Below, in pieces: positions 43,507-51,370 of a DNA stretch of 52,577 nt. The first letter of the stretch is position 1. Every line of letters starts with the position of its first letter. The position numbers and the translations under genes are program-made. Below the pieces are notes generated by a model. It made no database searches. It saw nothing but the letters and a program-made list of their open reading frames with translations, and had not been told where the DNA came from. Source of the DNA: SKKY01 sp964622305 (GTDB lineage Bacteria; Bacillota; Peptococcia; Peptococcales; SKKY01); contig CAZUPR010000004.1 of NCBI GenBank assembly GCA_964622305.1, positions 1 to 52,577 on the forward strand, in the 5' to 3' direction.

Positions 43507-45063
43507 TTGGATTTTCTCAAGAGAACATTTGAACAAATAAGATCGGGATGGAATAATCTTACAACCAATCAAAAATTTTTATACTCCGGAGCAGCTATTT
43601 CTCTTGTAATTGCTATTCTTGTTACCGGTCTTTTGTTGACCTCAAAGAAATATGTACCTTTATACAACAACCTTTCTATAACCGAATCTGCCAGCATTAG
43701 CCAGAAACTTCAGGAAATGAATATTCAATATAAGCTATCCTCAGATGGGACCACAATTCTGGTGCCGGATAGTCTTTTGCACCAGTTGCGTCTTGATTTG
43801 GCTACCGAGATGCCCGTTGGCGGAGTAGTAGGCTTTGAAAGTTTTAATGAAACAAGATTTGGCGAAACAGAAACAGATAAAAAAGTAAGATTCTTAGCTG
43901 CCCTCCAGGGAGAGCTGACAAGAACCATCTCCAGGATGAATGAAGTGGAAAGTGCCATGGTTCACCTGGCTATTCCGGAAACTTCAATTTTTATTTCTGA
44001 ATCCAAGCCAACCAAGGCTTCAGTTTTTCTTAAATTAAAATCTTTCTCGAAGATGGATGCAGAAAAAGTAAGATCAATTATTTACTTTGTATCCAATGCA
44101 GTTGAAGGCCTGGAGCCTGAAAACGTAACTGTGGTTGACGAATATGGCAATCTTTTATCAGATGGTATCGTTGGTTCCAATTCGCCCTATTCAATGAGCA
44201 CTATGACGGTATCCCAGCTTGACATAAAGTCCAGATATGAAAATGAAATGAGTCGTTCTATTCAAGGTATGTTGGAGAGGGTAAAGGGTTCTGGCAAGGC
44301 TGTAGTAAGCGTAAACACAGAATTTGACTTTGATAATGTTGAAATCAGCTCAGAAACTTATGGAGATTCTGTAATAAGAAGCGAACAAAGTTCTGAATCT
44401 AAATCATCGGGCACTTCTGGTGCAGGTGGTGTGGCAGGAACTGATACTAATCTTCCCGGTACAATCAGTTATCAGGAAAACAGTGGTGGGCAGTCAAGCA
44501 GCAGCCAGAGCGAATCAATAAGAAATTATGAAATTGATAAAATCACCGAACTTAGGGTTAAGGCACCAGGTAAAATAGTTAAACTATCTATCTCTGTCAT
44601 CGTTGACGGAGAGATTTCTGACGAAGAAAGAGTATCTTTGGAAAATGTGGTGGCTTCAGCTGCCGGACTTGATTTCCAAAGAGGAGATATAATAAATGTA
44701 GTTGGTATGCCTTTTAATACAGATGCTTTTGAAGATATGCAGGACAGAATTGCCGCAGAATTGAGAAATCAACAAATGCGTAAGTATATTAGTTATGCCT
44801 TTTTCTTGCTGGCAGTTATAGGACTGGTTCTTTTGGCCTTCCTGCTTAAACGCAGAAGTGATCAAAAAGCAGGCGATAGTCTGGCTGGCCTTAGGGTTGG
44901 CGATTTAACTGCTGGAGATTTTGAAGGTGATTCTCTTGATGATCTGGATCCTTTGGTAATAGAAAAGGCTGAAATTCAGAAAAAGGTTGAGAGATTGGCT
45001 AAAACCCAGCCTGAAGAAGTGGCTAGAGTTATTAAATCCTGGTTAATGGAAGATATGAGGTGA
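43507..45063 (+). CDS. fliF: Flagellar MS-ring protein FliF
   Basis: 518 residues with two membrane segments (about 25-46 and 427-448). Ring-building motifs include VPLYNNLSITESASI, ATEMPVGGVVGFE, GELTRTISRMNEVESAMVHL and ASVFLKLK. A Ser/Gly-rich linker (about 295-340) precedes the second half of the periplasmic-type region. The short cytoplasmic tail ends in the FliG-binding segment. Start TTG 43507 with AGAGGTGAG upstream. Confidence 0.96.
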   Translation: MDFLKRTFEQIRSGWNNLTTNQKFLYSGAAISLVIAILVTGLLLTSKKYVPLYNNLSITESASISQKLQEMNIQYKLSSDGTTILVPDSLLHQLRLDLATEMPVGGVVGFESFNETRFGETETDKKVRFLAALQGELTRTISRMNEVESAMVHLAIPETSIFISESKPTKASVFLKLKSFSKMDAEKVRSIIYFVSNAVEGLEPENVTVVDEYGNLLSDGIVGSNSPYSMSTMTVSQLDIKSRYENEMSRSIQGMLERVKGSGKAVVSVNTEFDFDNVEISSETYGDSVIRSEQSSESKSSGTSGAGGVAGTDTNLPGTISYQENSGGQSSSSQSESIRNYEIDKITELRVKAPGKIVKLSISVIVDGEISDEERVSLENVVASAAGLDFQRGDIINVVGMPFNTDAFEDMQDRIAAELRNQQMRKYISYAFFLLAVIGLVLLAFLLKRRSDQKAGDSLAGLRVGDLTAGDFEGDSLDDLDPLVIEKAEIQKKVERLAKTQPEEVARVIKSWLMEDMR

Positions 45064-45068
45064 AGTGA

Positions 45069-46076
45069 GTGGCGAGAGATAAGGTATTGGGAAGACAAAA
45101 AGCTGCTATTTTGCTCATTTCTCTTGGGCCAGAACAGTCTGCTCAGGTAATGAAAAATCTTGGAGAAGATGAAATAGAACAGCTGACTCTGGAAATTGCC
45201 AATGTCCGTAAGGTTGATTCTGAACAAAAAGCTAAGATATTTGAGGAGTTTTATCAGCTTTACATGGCAAATGAATATATAGCCAAGGGTGGAATTGACT
45301 ATGCCAAGAACGTTTTGGAAAAAGCCCTGGGTAATCAAAAAGCTATAAGTATTATAAATAAGCTTACATCCAGCCTGCAAGTTAAACCCTTTGACTTTGT
45401 CAGAAAGGCTGACCCAGCTCAGCTGGTAACCTATATCCAAAATGAACACCCCCAAACAGTTGCCTTGATTCTGGCTTTTTTAGACCCGGAACAATCTGCA
45501 GCTATTATGTCTTCACTGCCATCAGAAATGCAATCTGATGTAGCCAAGAGGATTGCCCTTTTGGACAGGACTTCACCGGAAGTTATAAAAGACATTGAGG
45601 ATGTATTGGAAAAGAAACTATCTAACTTTATGGTTCAAGACTTTACCACAGCTGGTGGGGTTGAATCTATAGTTCAAATTCTTAACAAGGTTGACCGGAG
45701 CACGGAGAAAACAATTCTTGAAAACCTTGAAATTCAGGATCCAGAGTTAACCGACGAAATTAAAAAACTTATGTTTGTATTTGAAGATATTATTCTTCTT
45801 GACGATAAGGATATTCAAAAGGTTCTTAGGGATATTGAACAAAAAGACCTGGCTATGGCAATGAAAGGAACTACTGAAGAAGTTAAAGATAAAATTAAAA
45901 GGAACATGTCTAAGAGGGCTGCGGAAACCATTCAGGAGGAAATTGACTTTATGGGCCCCGTCAGGCTTAGAGACGTAGAAGAATCCCAGCAGAGGGTAGT
46001 TGCAACTATCAGAAGACTGGAGGATTCCGGAGAAATTATTGTAGCCAGAGGTGGAGGAGACGATATAGTTGTCTAG
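45069..46076 (+). CDS. fliG: Flagellar motor switch protein FliG
   Basis: C-ring rotor protein, 335 residues. N-terminal FliF-binding domain (AAILLISLGPEQSAQVMKNL), the middle EHPQTVALILAFLDPEQSA with the EHPQ motif, and the C-terminal torque helix MFVFEDIILLDDKDIQKVLR with its charged residues. Start GTG 45069 with GAGGTGAAG before it. Overlaps fliH by 8 bases. Confidence 0.97.
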   Translation: MARDKVLGRQKAAILLISLGPEQSAQVMKNLGEDEIEQLTLEIANVRKVDSEQKAKIFEEFYQLYMANEYIAKGGIDYAKNVLEKALGNQKAISIINKLTSSLQVKPFDFVRKADPAQLVTYIQNEHPQTVALILAFLDPEQSAAIMSSLPSEMQSDVAKRIALLDRTSPEVIKDIEDVLEKKLSNFMVQDFTTAGGVESIVQILNKVDRSTEKTILENLEIQDPELTDEIKKLMFVFEDIILLDDKDIQKVLRDIEQKDLAMAMKGTTEEVKDKIKRNMSKRAAETIQEEIDFMGPVRLRDVEESQQRVVATIRRLEDSGEIIVARGGGDDIVV

Positions 46077-46821
46077 AATTATTAAAGCTAATCGCCTTAA
46101 TTATATAAATAATAATGAAAACAGACTTTCTCTTTCTGGTGAAATTGAAGACCAATTGATTATGGTAGAAGAAGATCCGGCCCTTATTGCCGAGGCAATA
46201 TATGAAGATACTAAAAAAAAGGTAGAAGATTTGTTAGCCAATGCTGAAAAGAAAACGGAACAAATGATTCTTGAAGGCAAACTTATGGCTGAGGCTCTGG
46301 TTGCTGACGGCCAGCTTGAACTGGAAGAAAAGGGCAGGCTTGCCTATGAAGAGGGCTATAATATGGGCCTTGAAAAAGCCAGAGAAGAATTTGCAGAAAA
46401 AATGGCTCAGGCAGATTTACTGGTAGGCCAGGCTTACGCAGAAAAAGAGACTATTCTTAAAAACAATGAAAAAGAAATTATTGATTTTATTACCTATAGT
46501 TTAGATAAGATTTGTTTGGGGCCAATTTTAGACAGGCAGGTTCTGGTAGAAGAGGTTGCCAAACATCTATTAGATTATGTAAAAGATGCAAAAGATGAAG
46601 TTATCTTAAAACTGGCGGCAGATGATTATCAATTTTTAGAAAATAAAGAGGAAGAGCTAAATCTTCTCTTAACTACAGGACACTTATCAATAAAAATTGA
46701 CCGCAGCCTTAAAGCAGGCCATTCTGTTCTCATTTCTGAACAAGGGATTCTTGAAGTAAACCTGGAAGAAAACTTGGAAAGATTAAAGGCCATTCTTCAG
46801 GACGGTTTTAATTATGATTGA
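46069..46821 (+). CDS. fliH: Flagellar export ATPase regulator FliH
   Basis: 250 residues. The N-terminal half is a long Glu/Ala-rich helix with repeated small/charged heptad-like positions (about 55-140), then the FliH/YscL stator-like C-terminal domain (VEEVAKHLLDYVKDAKDEVI, then LKAGHSVLISEQGILEV). Starts at TTG 46069 inside the fliG end, with GGAGGAGA upstream. Sequence conservation is low, so position before fliI supports the call. Confidence 0.9.
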   Translation: MSRIIKANRLNYINNNENRLSLSGEIEDQLIMVEEDPALIAEAIYEDTKKKVEDLLANAEKKTEQMILEGKLMAEALVADGQLELEEKGRLAYEEGYNMGLEKAREEFAEKMAQADLLVGQAYAEKETILKNNEKEIIDFITYSLDKICLGPILDRQVLVEEVAKHLLDYVKDAKDEVILKLAADDYQFLENKEEELNLLLTTGHLSIKIDRSLKAGHSVLISEQGILEVNLEENLERLKAILQDGFNYD

Positions 46822-48124
46822 TTTAAATAAGTATAAGAATAAAATAAAAAAGATGAACATGATAAAAAACAAGGGATATGTAGACCAGGTAATTGGTTTG
46901 ATTATCTATTCCCTTGGACCAAGAGCTTCCATAGGGGAGCTTTGTTATATTAATAGTGAAAATGAACAGATACCGGCAGAAGTTGTTGGTTTTAGAGATG
47001 GGCGGATTCTCCTAATGCCTCTTGGTATCTTTGCAGGCATCAGCCCGGGAACGGAAGTTGTTGCCACAGGTTCCAGCCTTAATGTAAAAGTTTCAGAAAA
47101 ACTCAGAGGCCGGGTTTTAGATGCCCTTGGTAATCCTATGGATAGTCTAAATGCTGTTGACGGGCAAATTTACCCCCTAAGTAATACGCCGCCTCATCCT
47201 TTGCAAAGAAAAAGAATAGACAGTGTCCTGGAAGCGGGAGTTAAGGTAATCGACGGTATGCTTACCTGCGGAATCGGTCAGAGAATGGGTATTTTTGCAG
47301 GATCTGGTGTTGGTAAAAGTACTCTTTTAGGCATGATATCCAGAAACTCCAAGGCAGATATTAACGTTATTGGCCTGATTGGTGAACGGGGCCGGGAAGT
47401 AAAAGAGTTCCTGGAAAAAGACCTGGGACCTGAAGGCCTGGAAAGATCCATTGTTGTAGTTGCCTCATCTGACCAGCCAGCCCTCTACAGGATAAAGGGG
47501 GCATATACTGCTACAGCAATAGCAGAATATTTCAGAGACCAGGGCTACAACGTTATGCTCATGATGGACTCAGTTACCAGATTTGCAATGGCTCAAAGGG
47601 AACTGGGCTTAGCCATAGGTGAACCACCTGCTACAAAGGGTTATACGCCTTCAGTTTTTGCGGAGCTGCCCAAGCTACTTGAAAGAGCTGGCGCCTCGGA
47701 TAAAGGGACAATAACAGGCTTATACACGGTTCTGGTTGATGGTGACGATATGAACGAGCCCATTGCTGATGCTGTAAGAGGTATTTTGGATGGGCATATT
47801 GTTCTCAGCCGCAGAATTGCAGCTCAAAATCACTATCCGGCAGTTGATATTTTAAATTCTGTCAGCCGGGTTATGAAGGACATAGTAACAAATGATCACT
47901 ATAATCTTGCTCAGGAAATAAAAGAGCTTACTGCAGTCTACAATGAAGCAAAAGACTTGATTGACGTTGGTGCCTATGTGCCCGGTTCAAATCCAAAGAT
48001 TGACCTGGCCATAAGTAAAATAGATAAGATTAATGCTTTTCTCAGGCAAGATGTTTATGCTAATTATTCCTTGGAAGAAACAGTTGAAATAATGAACAAT
48101 ATCATTAAAGATGGTAAGAAATAA
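46814..48124 (+). CDS. fliI: Flagellar export ATPase FliI
   Basis: F1-beta-like ATPase of the flagellar type III export apparatus, 436 residues. Walker A GSGVGKST (163-170), GLIGERGREVKEF, Walker B VMLMMDSVTRFAMAQRELG, and PPATKGYTPSVFAELPKLLE. ATG 46814 overlaps fliH by 8 bases and the stop overlaps the fliJ start by one base. Confidence 0.97.
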   Translation: MIDLNKYKNKIKKMNMIKNKGYVDQVIGLIIYSLGPRASIGELCYINSENEQIPAEVVGFRDGRILLMPLGIFAGISPGTEVVATGSSLNVKVSEKLRGRVLDALGNPMDSLNAVDGQIYPLSNTPPHPLQRKRIDSVLEAGVKVIDGMLTCGIGQRMGIFAGSGVGKSTLLGMISRNSKADINVIGLIGERGREVKEFLEKDLGPEGLERSIVVVASSDQPALYRIKGAYTATAIAEYFRDQGYNVMLMMDSVTRFAMAQRELGLAIGEPPATKGYTPSVFAELPKLLERAGASDKGTITGLYTVLVDGDDMNEPIADAVRGILDGHIVLSRRIAAQNHYPAVDILNSVSRVMKDIVTNDHYNLAQEIKELTAVYNEAKDLIDVGAYVPGSNPKIDLAISKIDKINAFLRQDVYANYSLEETVEIMNNIIKDGKK

Positions 48125-48567
48125 TGGCTAAATTTAAATTCCGCCTTGATGTGCTTTTGAGGCTGGCCTTAAATGAAGAAGAAGAAGCCAAGAAAGAGCT
48201 GGCTATCTGGCAAAAACGCCTCCTTGAAATGCAGGCAAAAAAAGAATGGGTTCTTGGCCAAATATCCTGGTCCCTTGAAGAGAAGGTTAAGCAGGCTGCC
48301 ATCAATGAGATCATTCTTTATGAAAACTATCTTGATTCCCTCAGGTACAGACTGATTTTAACAGATAATGAATTATCCTATATTGAAATGGAAAAAGATA
48401 AGGCAGTTTTAAAGCTCCAGGAAGCCATGAAAAAAAGAAAGACTTTAGAAAAACTAAAAGAAAAAAAATATGAGCAATATCTTTTTGAAGCAGACCAGTT
48501 AGAACAAAAAGAAATGGATGAAATAGGTACAAAAATATTCACAGAAAGCAGGTCGGCCAATGAGTAA
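48124..48567 (+). CDS. fliJ: Flagellar export chaperone FliJ
   Basis: 147 residues, almost entirely helical coiled coil rich in Lys, Glu and Leu, starting FKFRLDVLLRLALNEEEEAKKEL, the usual FliJ opening. It sits between fliI and the MotE-like gene and overlaps both. The call rests on that start, coiled-coil character and position. Confidence 0.88.
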   Translation: MAKFKFRLDVLLRLALNEEEEAKKELAIWQKRLLEMQAKKEWVLGQISWSLEEKVKQAAINEIILYENYLDSLRYRLILTDNELSYIEMEKDKAVLKLQEAMKKRKTLEKLKEKKYEQYLFEADQLEQKEMDEIGTKIFTESRSANE

Positions 48568-49111
48568 CAGGAGACTAATTATAACCATCTTGATTTTAGG
48601 CATTATTTTTGCTTTTGCTGGCCTCTTGCTAGCTTTGAATGCAACAGGTGTTTTTGACCTTAAAACGGCCCTGGCTGACATGCCTGTAATTGGTAAAAGA
48701 TTTCAAACAGACGATCCTTTTATGATTATTGCTCCATTAGAGGATGAAAATAAATCTTTAAAAAAAGAAATTGAAGAACTGAAAACTTTATTGACTGAAA
48801 AAGAAAAAGCAGCAGAAAATTTTAATGTTCTCAAGGATGACTACCTGCGCCAAATTAGTCAGCTGGAAGAAAAAATAATTAATTTAAGTCAAAAGGATGT
48901 TCAAAGCGCCCAATTAGCACAAATTTACAGCAAAATGGAAGATGTGGAAGCTGTAAGAATCTTTGACAATCTTGATGACGATACTGTTATTGGCATCCTT
49001 GTAAAAATTTCTGCCGATAAAACAGCCTCCTTTTTAGCAGCCATGGACCCCATAAGAGCAGCTAAATTAACAGCGGTTTTAACCGATAAAGCTATAGGTG
49101 TTGGTAATTAA
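48560..49111 (+). CDS. MotE/YlxF-like flagellar protein with MgtE_N-like domain
   Basis: 183 residues. One N-terminal membrane segment (about 5-27), a coiled coil (about 60-110), and a C-terminal helical domain (about 123-175: YSKMEDVEAVRIFDNLDDDT, then AAFLAAMDP-like ASFLAAMDPIRAAKL) of the MgtE N-terminal / FliG-like superfamily. This matches B. subtilis ylxF in position and the MotE family in layout. In proteobacteria MotE proteins help the motor or stator protein MotC; here the role is unproven. Overlaps fliJ by 8 bases. Confidence 0.82.
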   Translation: MSNRRLIITILILGIIFAFAGLLLALNATGVFDLKTALADMPVIGKRFQTDDPFMIIAPLEDENKSLKKEIEELKTLLTEKEKAAENFNVLKDDYLRQISQLEEKIINLSQKDVQSAQLAQIYSKMEDVEAVRIFDNLDDDTVIGILVKISADKTASFLAAMDPIRAAKLTAVLTDKAIGVGN

Positions 49112-49146
49112 TTTACCAGCCAGCTTAATCGGAGGGGGGTGAATAA

Positions 49147-50391
49147 GTGAATACAGGATTTGGAAACATGCCTTTTCCAGGAATGACAGGGCCTGTTGGT
49201 ATTTCAAAAAGTATAGGATCAGCTAATCCTTTTGCGGGAGAGTCTGATGTCGGAAACTTTGGTGAGATACTAACAGGCTTTTTAACTTCTCCAAATGCCG
49301 GTAAAATCCCAGATGAAGGATCTTCAGCTAAAAAAGAAAAAGAGGCAGGAATCTATGGAACTATGATTGAAAATCTAATTGTTCTTTATGACTCAGCTCT
49401 TGCTAATACAGAAGAATTAAGTTCTTTTGTAGAAAATCTTCCTAAAAATTATAATGAAGAAATAGAAAAACAAATACAAAACTTGCTGGAAGGAACAAAG
49501 AATCCAGAAAAATTTTTAGTTGAAGGTAAAAATGATTTAGTAAATCTTCTTCTGGAAAACAAAATACTGCCTGCAGAATTCTTAGAAGAGCTTTTTGCGG
49601 ATGGAAACTTTAAAAACATGAACCTTAAAGAAAAAGCAGATTTTATGGGATCTTTGGGCCGTGAATTGATGGGGATTTTAAAAGACTCTCTGGAAGAAAA
49701 AATAGGTGTAACCACTGCAAAACTTGAAGATTTGAGAATTCAGCTTCAGGAAGGAAAAAAGACTTTTTTAGAGAAAGATCAGGGCCTTCAAAGCGAGCTT
49801 AAACTTAAGCTAGAGGCAGGAAAAGGAGAAGCAGAGAAAGCTTTACCAGTGGGAGATCAGGCTTCTGACAAGACGGGACTTAATTTACAAAAAAGTTTTA
49901 CAGAAACTCTTGAAAATATAAGTAAAAGTCCACTAACAGAAGAAGTACCGGAAAAGGTAGAAGCCAGGGAATTACCAAAGTTTATTGAAAATCAGATTAA
50001 AAACTCTTTTAAACTAGGTGAAAATGGTACAAAAGAACTAACGGTAAAGATTCATCCGGAACATCTGGGCAAACTTACTCTTAAAATAACAACAGATGCC
50101 AACTCGGAGATGACGGTCAGGATAGTAGCTGACAGTAAAAATATTAAAGAATTTTTGGATACTAACCTTACAGGTTTAAGAAATAGCCTGGAAAATAGTG
50201 GAATTAAAAATGAAATCTTTAATATTGAAATTGATTTTGAAAAAAGTTTTAATCAATTTAAAGAATCAAACCAGCATTACCAGGATAATTCTGGCAGAAA
50301 AAACAGCCCAGTTCTAAGCGATGAAGAATCTTTTGAAGAAAAGATAGAAAGCATCTTTAACAACTCGGGACAACTGGAAGTTTTTGCTTAA
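49147..50391 (+). CDS. fliK: Flagellar hook-length control protein FliK
   Basis: 414 residues. A long, low-complexity, Lys/Glu-rich N-terminal ruler (about 1-275) and the conserved C-terminal switch domain (about 275-363) with LTVKIHPEHLGKLTLKI (298-314) and VRIVADSKNIKEFLDTNL. Start GTG 49147 with GGAGGGGGG upstream. It measures hook length and switches export specificity. The FlgE it measures is encoded at 51371. Confidence 0.92.
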   Translation: MNTGFGNMPFPGMTGPVGISKSIGSANPFAGESDVGNFGEILTGFLTSPNAGKIPDEGSSAKKEKEAGIYGTMIENLIVLYDSALANTEELSSFVENLPKNYNEEIEKQIQNLLEGTKNPEKFLVEGKNDLVNLLLENKILPAEFLEELFADGNFKNMNLKEKADFMGSLGRELMGILKDSLEEKIGVTTAKLEDLRIQLQEGKKTFLEKDQGLQSELKLKLEAGKGEAEKALPVGDQASDKTGLNLQKSFTETLENISKSPLTEEVPEKVEARELPKFIENQIKNSFKLGENGTKELTVKIHPEHLGKLTLKITTDANSEMTVRIVADSKNIKEFLDTNLTGLRNSLENSGIKNEIFNIEIDFEKSFNQFKESNQHYQDNSGRKNSPVLSDEESFEEKIESIFNNSGQLEVFA

Positions 50392-50404
50392 AGGAGGGGA
50401 GAAA

Positions 50405-50917
50405 GTGTCAGTAAATTCAATTAATAATTTAAATAGTAATTATGGTTTGGGTTCAAGTTCAGAAAAAAGAAATACAGGCGAGTTAGGCAAGGACGATTTT
50501 CTAAAACTCTTTGTTGAACAGCTTAAGGCGCAAGATCCACTGAGCCCTATGGACAACAACCAGTTTATAGCACAGAGTGCCCAATTTACCCAACTTGAAC
50601 AAATGACCAATTTAAATACTAATATAACAAGTTTTCTTGAACAGCAAACCGCAATGCTTAACTCAGTCTTATACTCACAAACATCAACACAAGCCCTAAG
50701 CTTGGTAGGTAAAGAAGTAACAGCCTATATTAAAGATGATAACGGTGGCTTTGAAAAAGTTCAGGGAATTGTTGAAAAGGTAACCTTTAACGGTAGCTAT
50801 CAGGTCTTCCACGTTGCTGGAAAGGAAATCTTCCTTGATGAGATTGCAGAGGTAGGAATAGCTTCTCAGACAAGCACACCAGAAGCCGGAGATGGAGCTG
50901 AAGGCAATGAAGAATGA
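50405..50917 (+). CDS. flgD: Flagellar hook assembly (cap) protein FlgD
   Basis: Hook cap protein, 170 residues, the short Gram-positive form. The conserved N-terminal block is LGKDDFLKLFVEQLKAQDPL then NNQFIAQSAQFTQLEQM; the C-terminal half has LVGKEVTAYI and a small beta region, without the extended Ig-like parts of longer FlgD. An in-frame TTG at 50384 lies upstream of AAGGAGGGG; GTG 50405 is correctly spaced after it, so I use the GTG. Confidence 0.94.
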   Translation: MSVNSINNLNSNYGLGSSSEKRNTGELGKDDFLKLFVEQLKAQDPLSPMDNNQFIAQSAQFTQLEQMTNLNTNITSFLEQQTAMLNSVLYSQTSTQALSLVGKEVTAYIKDDNGGFEKVQGIVEKVTFNGSYQVFHVAGKEIFLDEIAEVGIASQTSTPEAGDGAEGNEE

Positions 50918-51293
50918 CTTTTTTATTAATAACAATATAAGAATAAATCCAAATATTAGTGGACCCAAAAGGCAGCCTGCTCAACAAAGTCAGGGAAGCA
51001 GTTTTTCTGATATCTTTAACCAAGAAATTGGCAAGGAAAAGGAACTTAAATTTTCCCGTCACGCCTTGGAAAGATTAAACGACAGAAAAATCAACTTTTC
51101 TGCAGAAAAAATGGACAAACTTACAGACGCAGTAGATAAGGCCTCAGCCAAAGGAGCCAGAGAATCGCTGATTTTAATGGAAGATTTAGCTCTTGTTGTC
51201 AGCATTAAGAACAGGACGGTAATTACTGCTGTAGACGGCAATAGTTTAAAAGATAATGTTTTTACAAATATAGATAGTGCAGTAATAATATAA
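50907..51293 (+). CDS. Flagellar operon protein (TIGR02530-like), function unknown
   Basis: 128 residues. A variable N-terminus is followed by LKFSRHALERLNDRKINFS, AVDKASAKGARESLILMEDL and NRTVITAVDG, a pattern I associate with the uncharacterised flagellar operon protein family found between flgD and flgE in Bacillota. I take ATG 50907 over ATG 50892; both are in frame and either is possible. It overlaps flgD by 11 bases. Position suggests a role in hook assembly or its regulation, which is inference. Confidence 0.82.
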   Translation: MKNDFFINNNIRINPNISGPKRQPAQQSQGSSFSDIFNQEIGKEKELKFSRHALERLNDRKINFSAEKMDKLTDAVDKASAKGARESLILMEDLALVVSIKNRTVITAVDGNSLKDNVFTNIDSAVII

Positions 51294-51297
51294 AAAA

Positions 51298-51349
51298 GGG
51301 ACTGGACCAAGGATGGAGGTCCCTCCATCTGCCGACTGACTGAGGCAGA
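51298..51349 (+). other. GC-rich double hairpin in the flgE leader
   Basis: GATGGAG (51312-51318), loop GTCC, CTCCATC (51323-51329) is a perfect 7-bp stem. It is followed by TGCC (51330-51333) and GGCA (51344-51347), extendable to TCTGCC/GGCAGA if the first stem opens. GGGAC (51298-51302) can pair with GTCCC (51319-51323) in a competing fold. No T-run follows, so it is not a simple terminator; the flgE ribosome-binding site starts at 51351. Confidence 0.65.
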
Positions 51350-51370
51350 GAAAGAGGAGGACAAAACAAT

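Noticed and set aside
51298..51349. c-di-GMP-I riboswitch upstream of flgE
   Set aside because: The spacer is too short and lacks the conserved GNRA tetraloop/receptor arrangement and core bases; only simple hairpins are visible.
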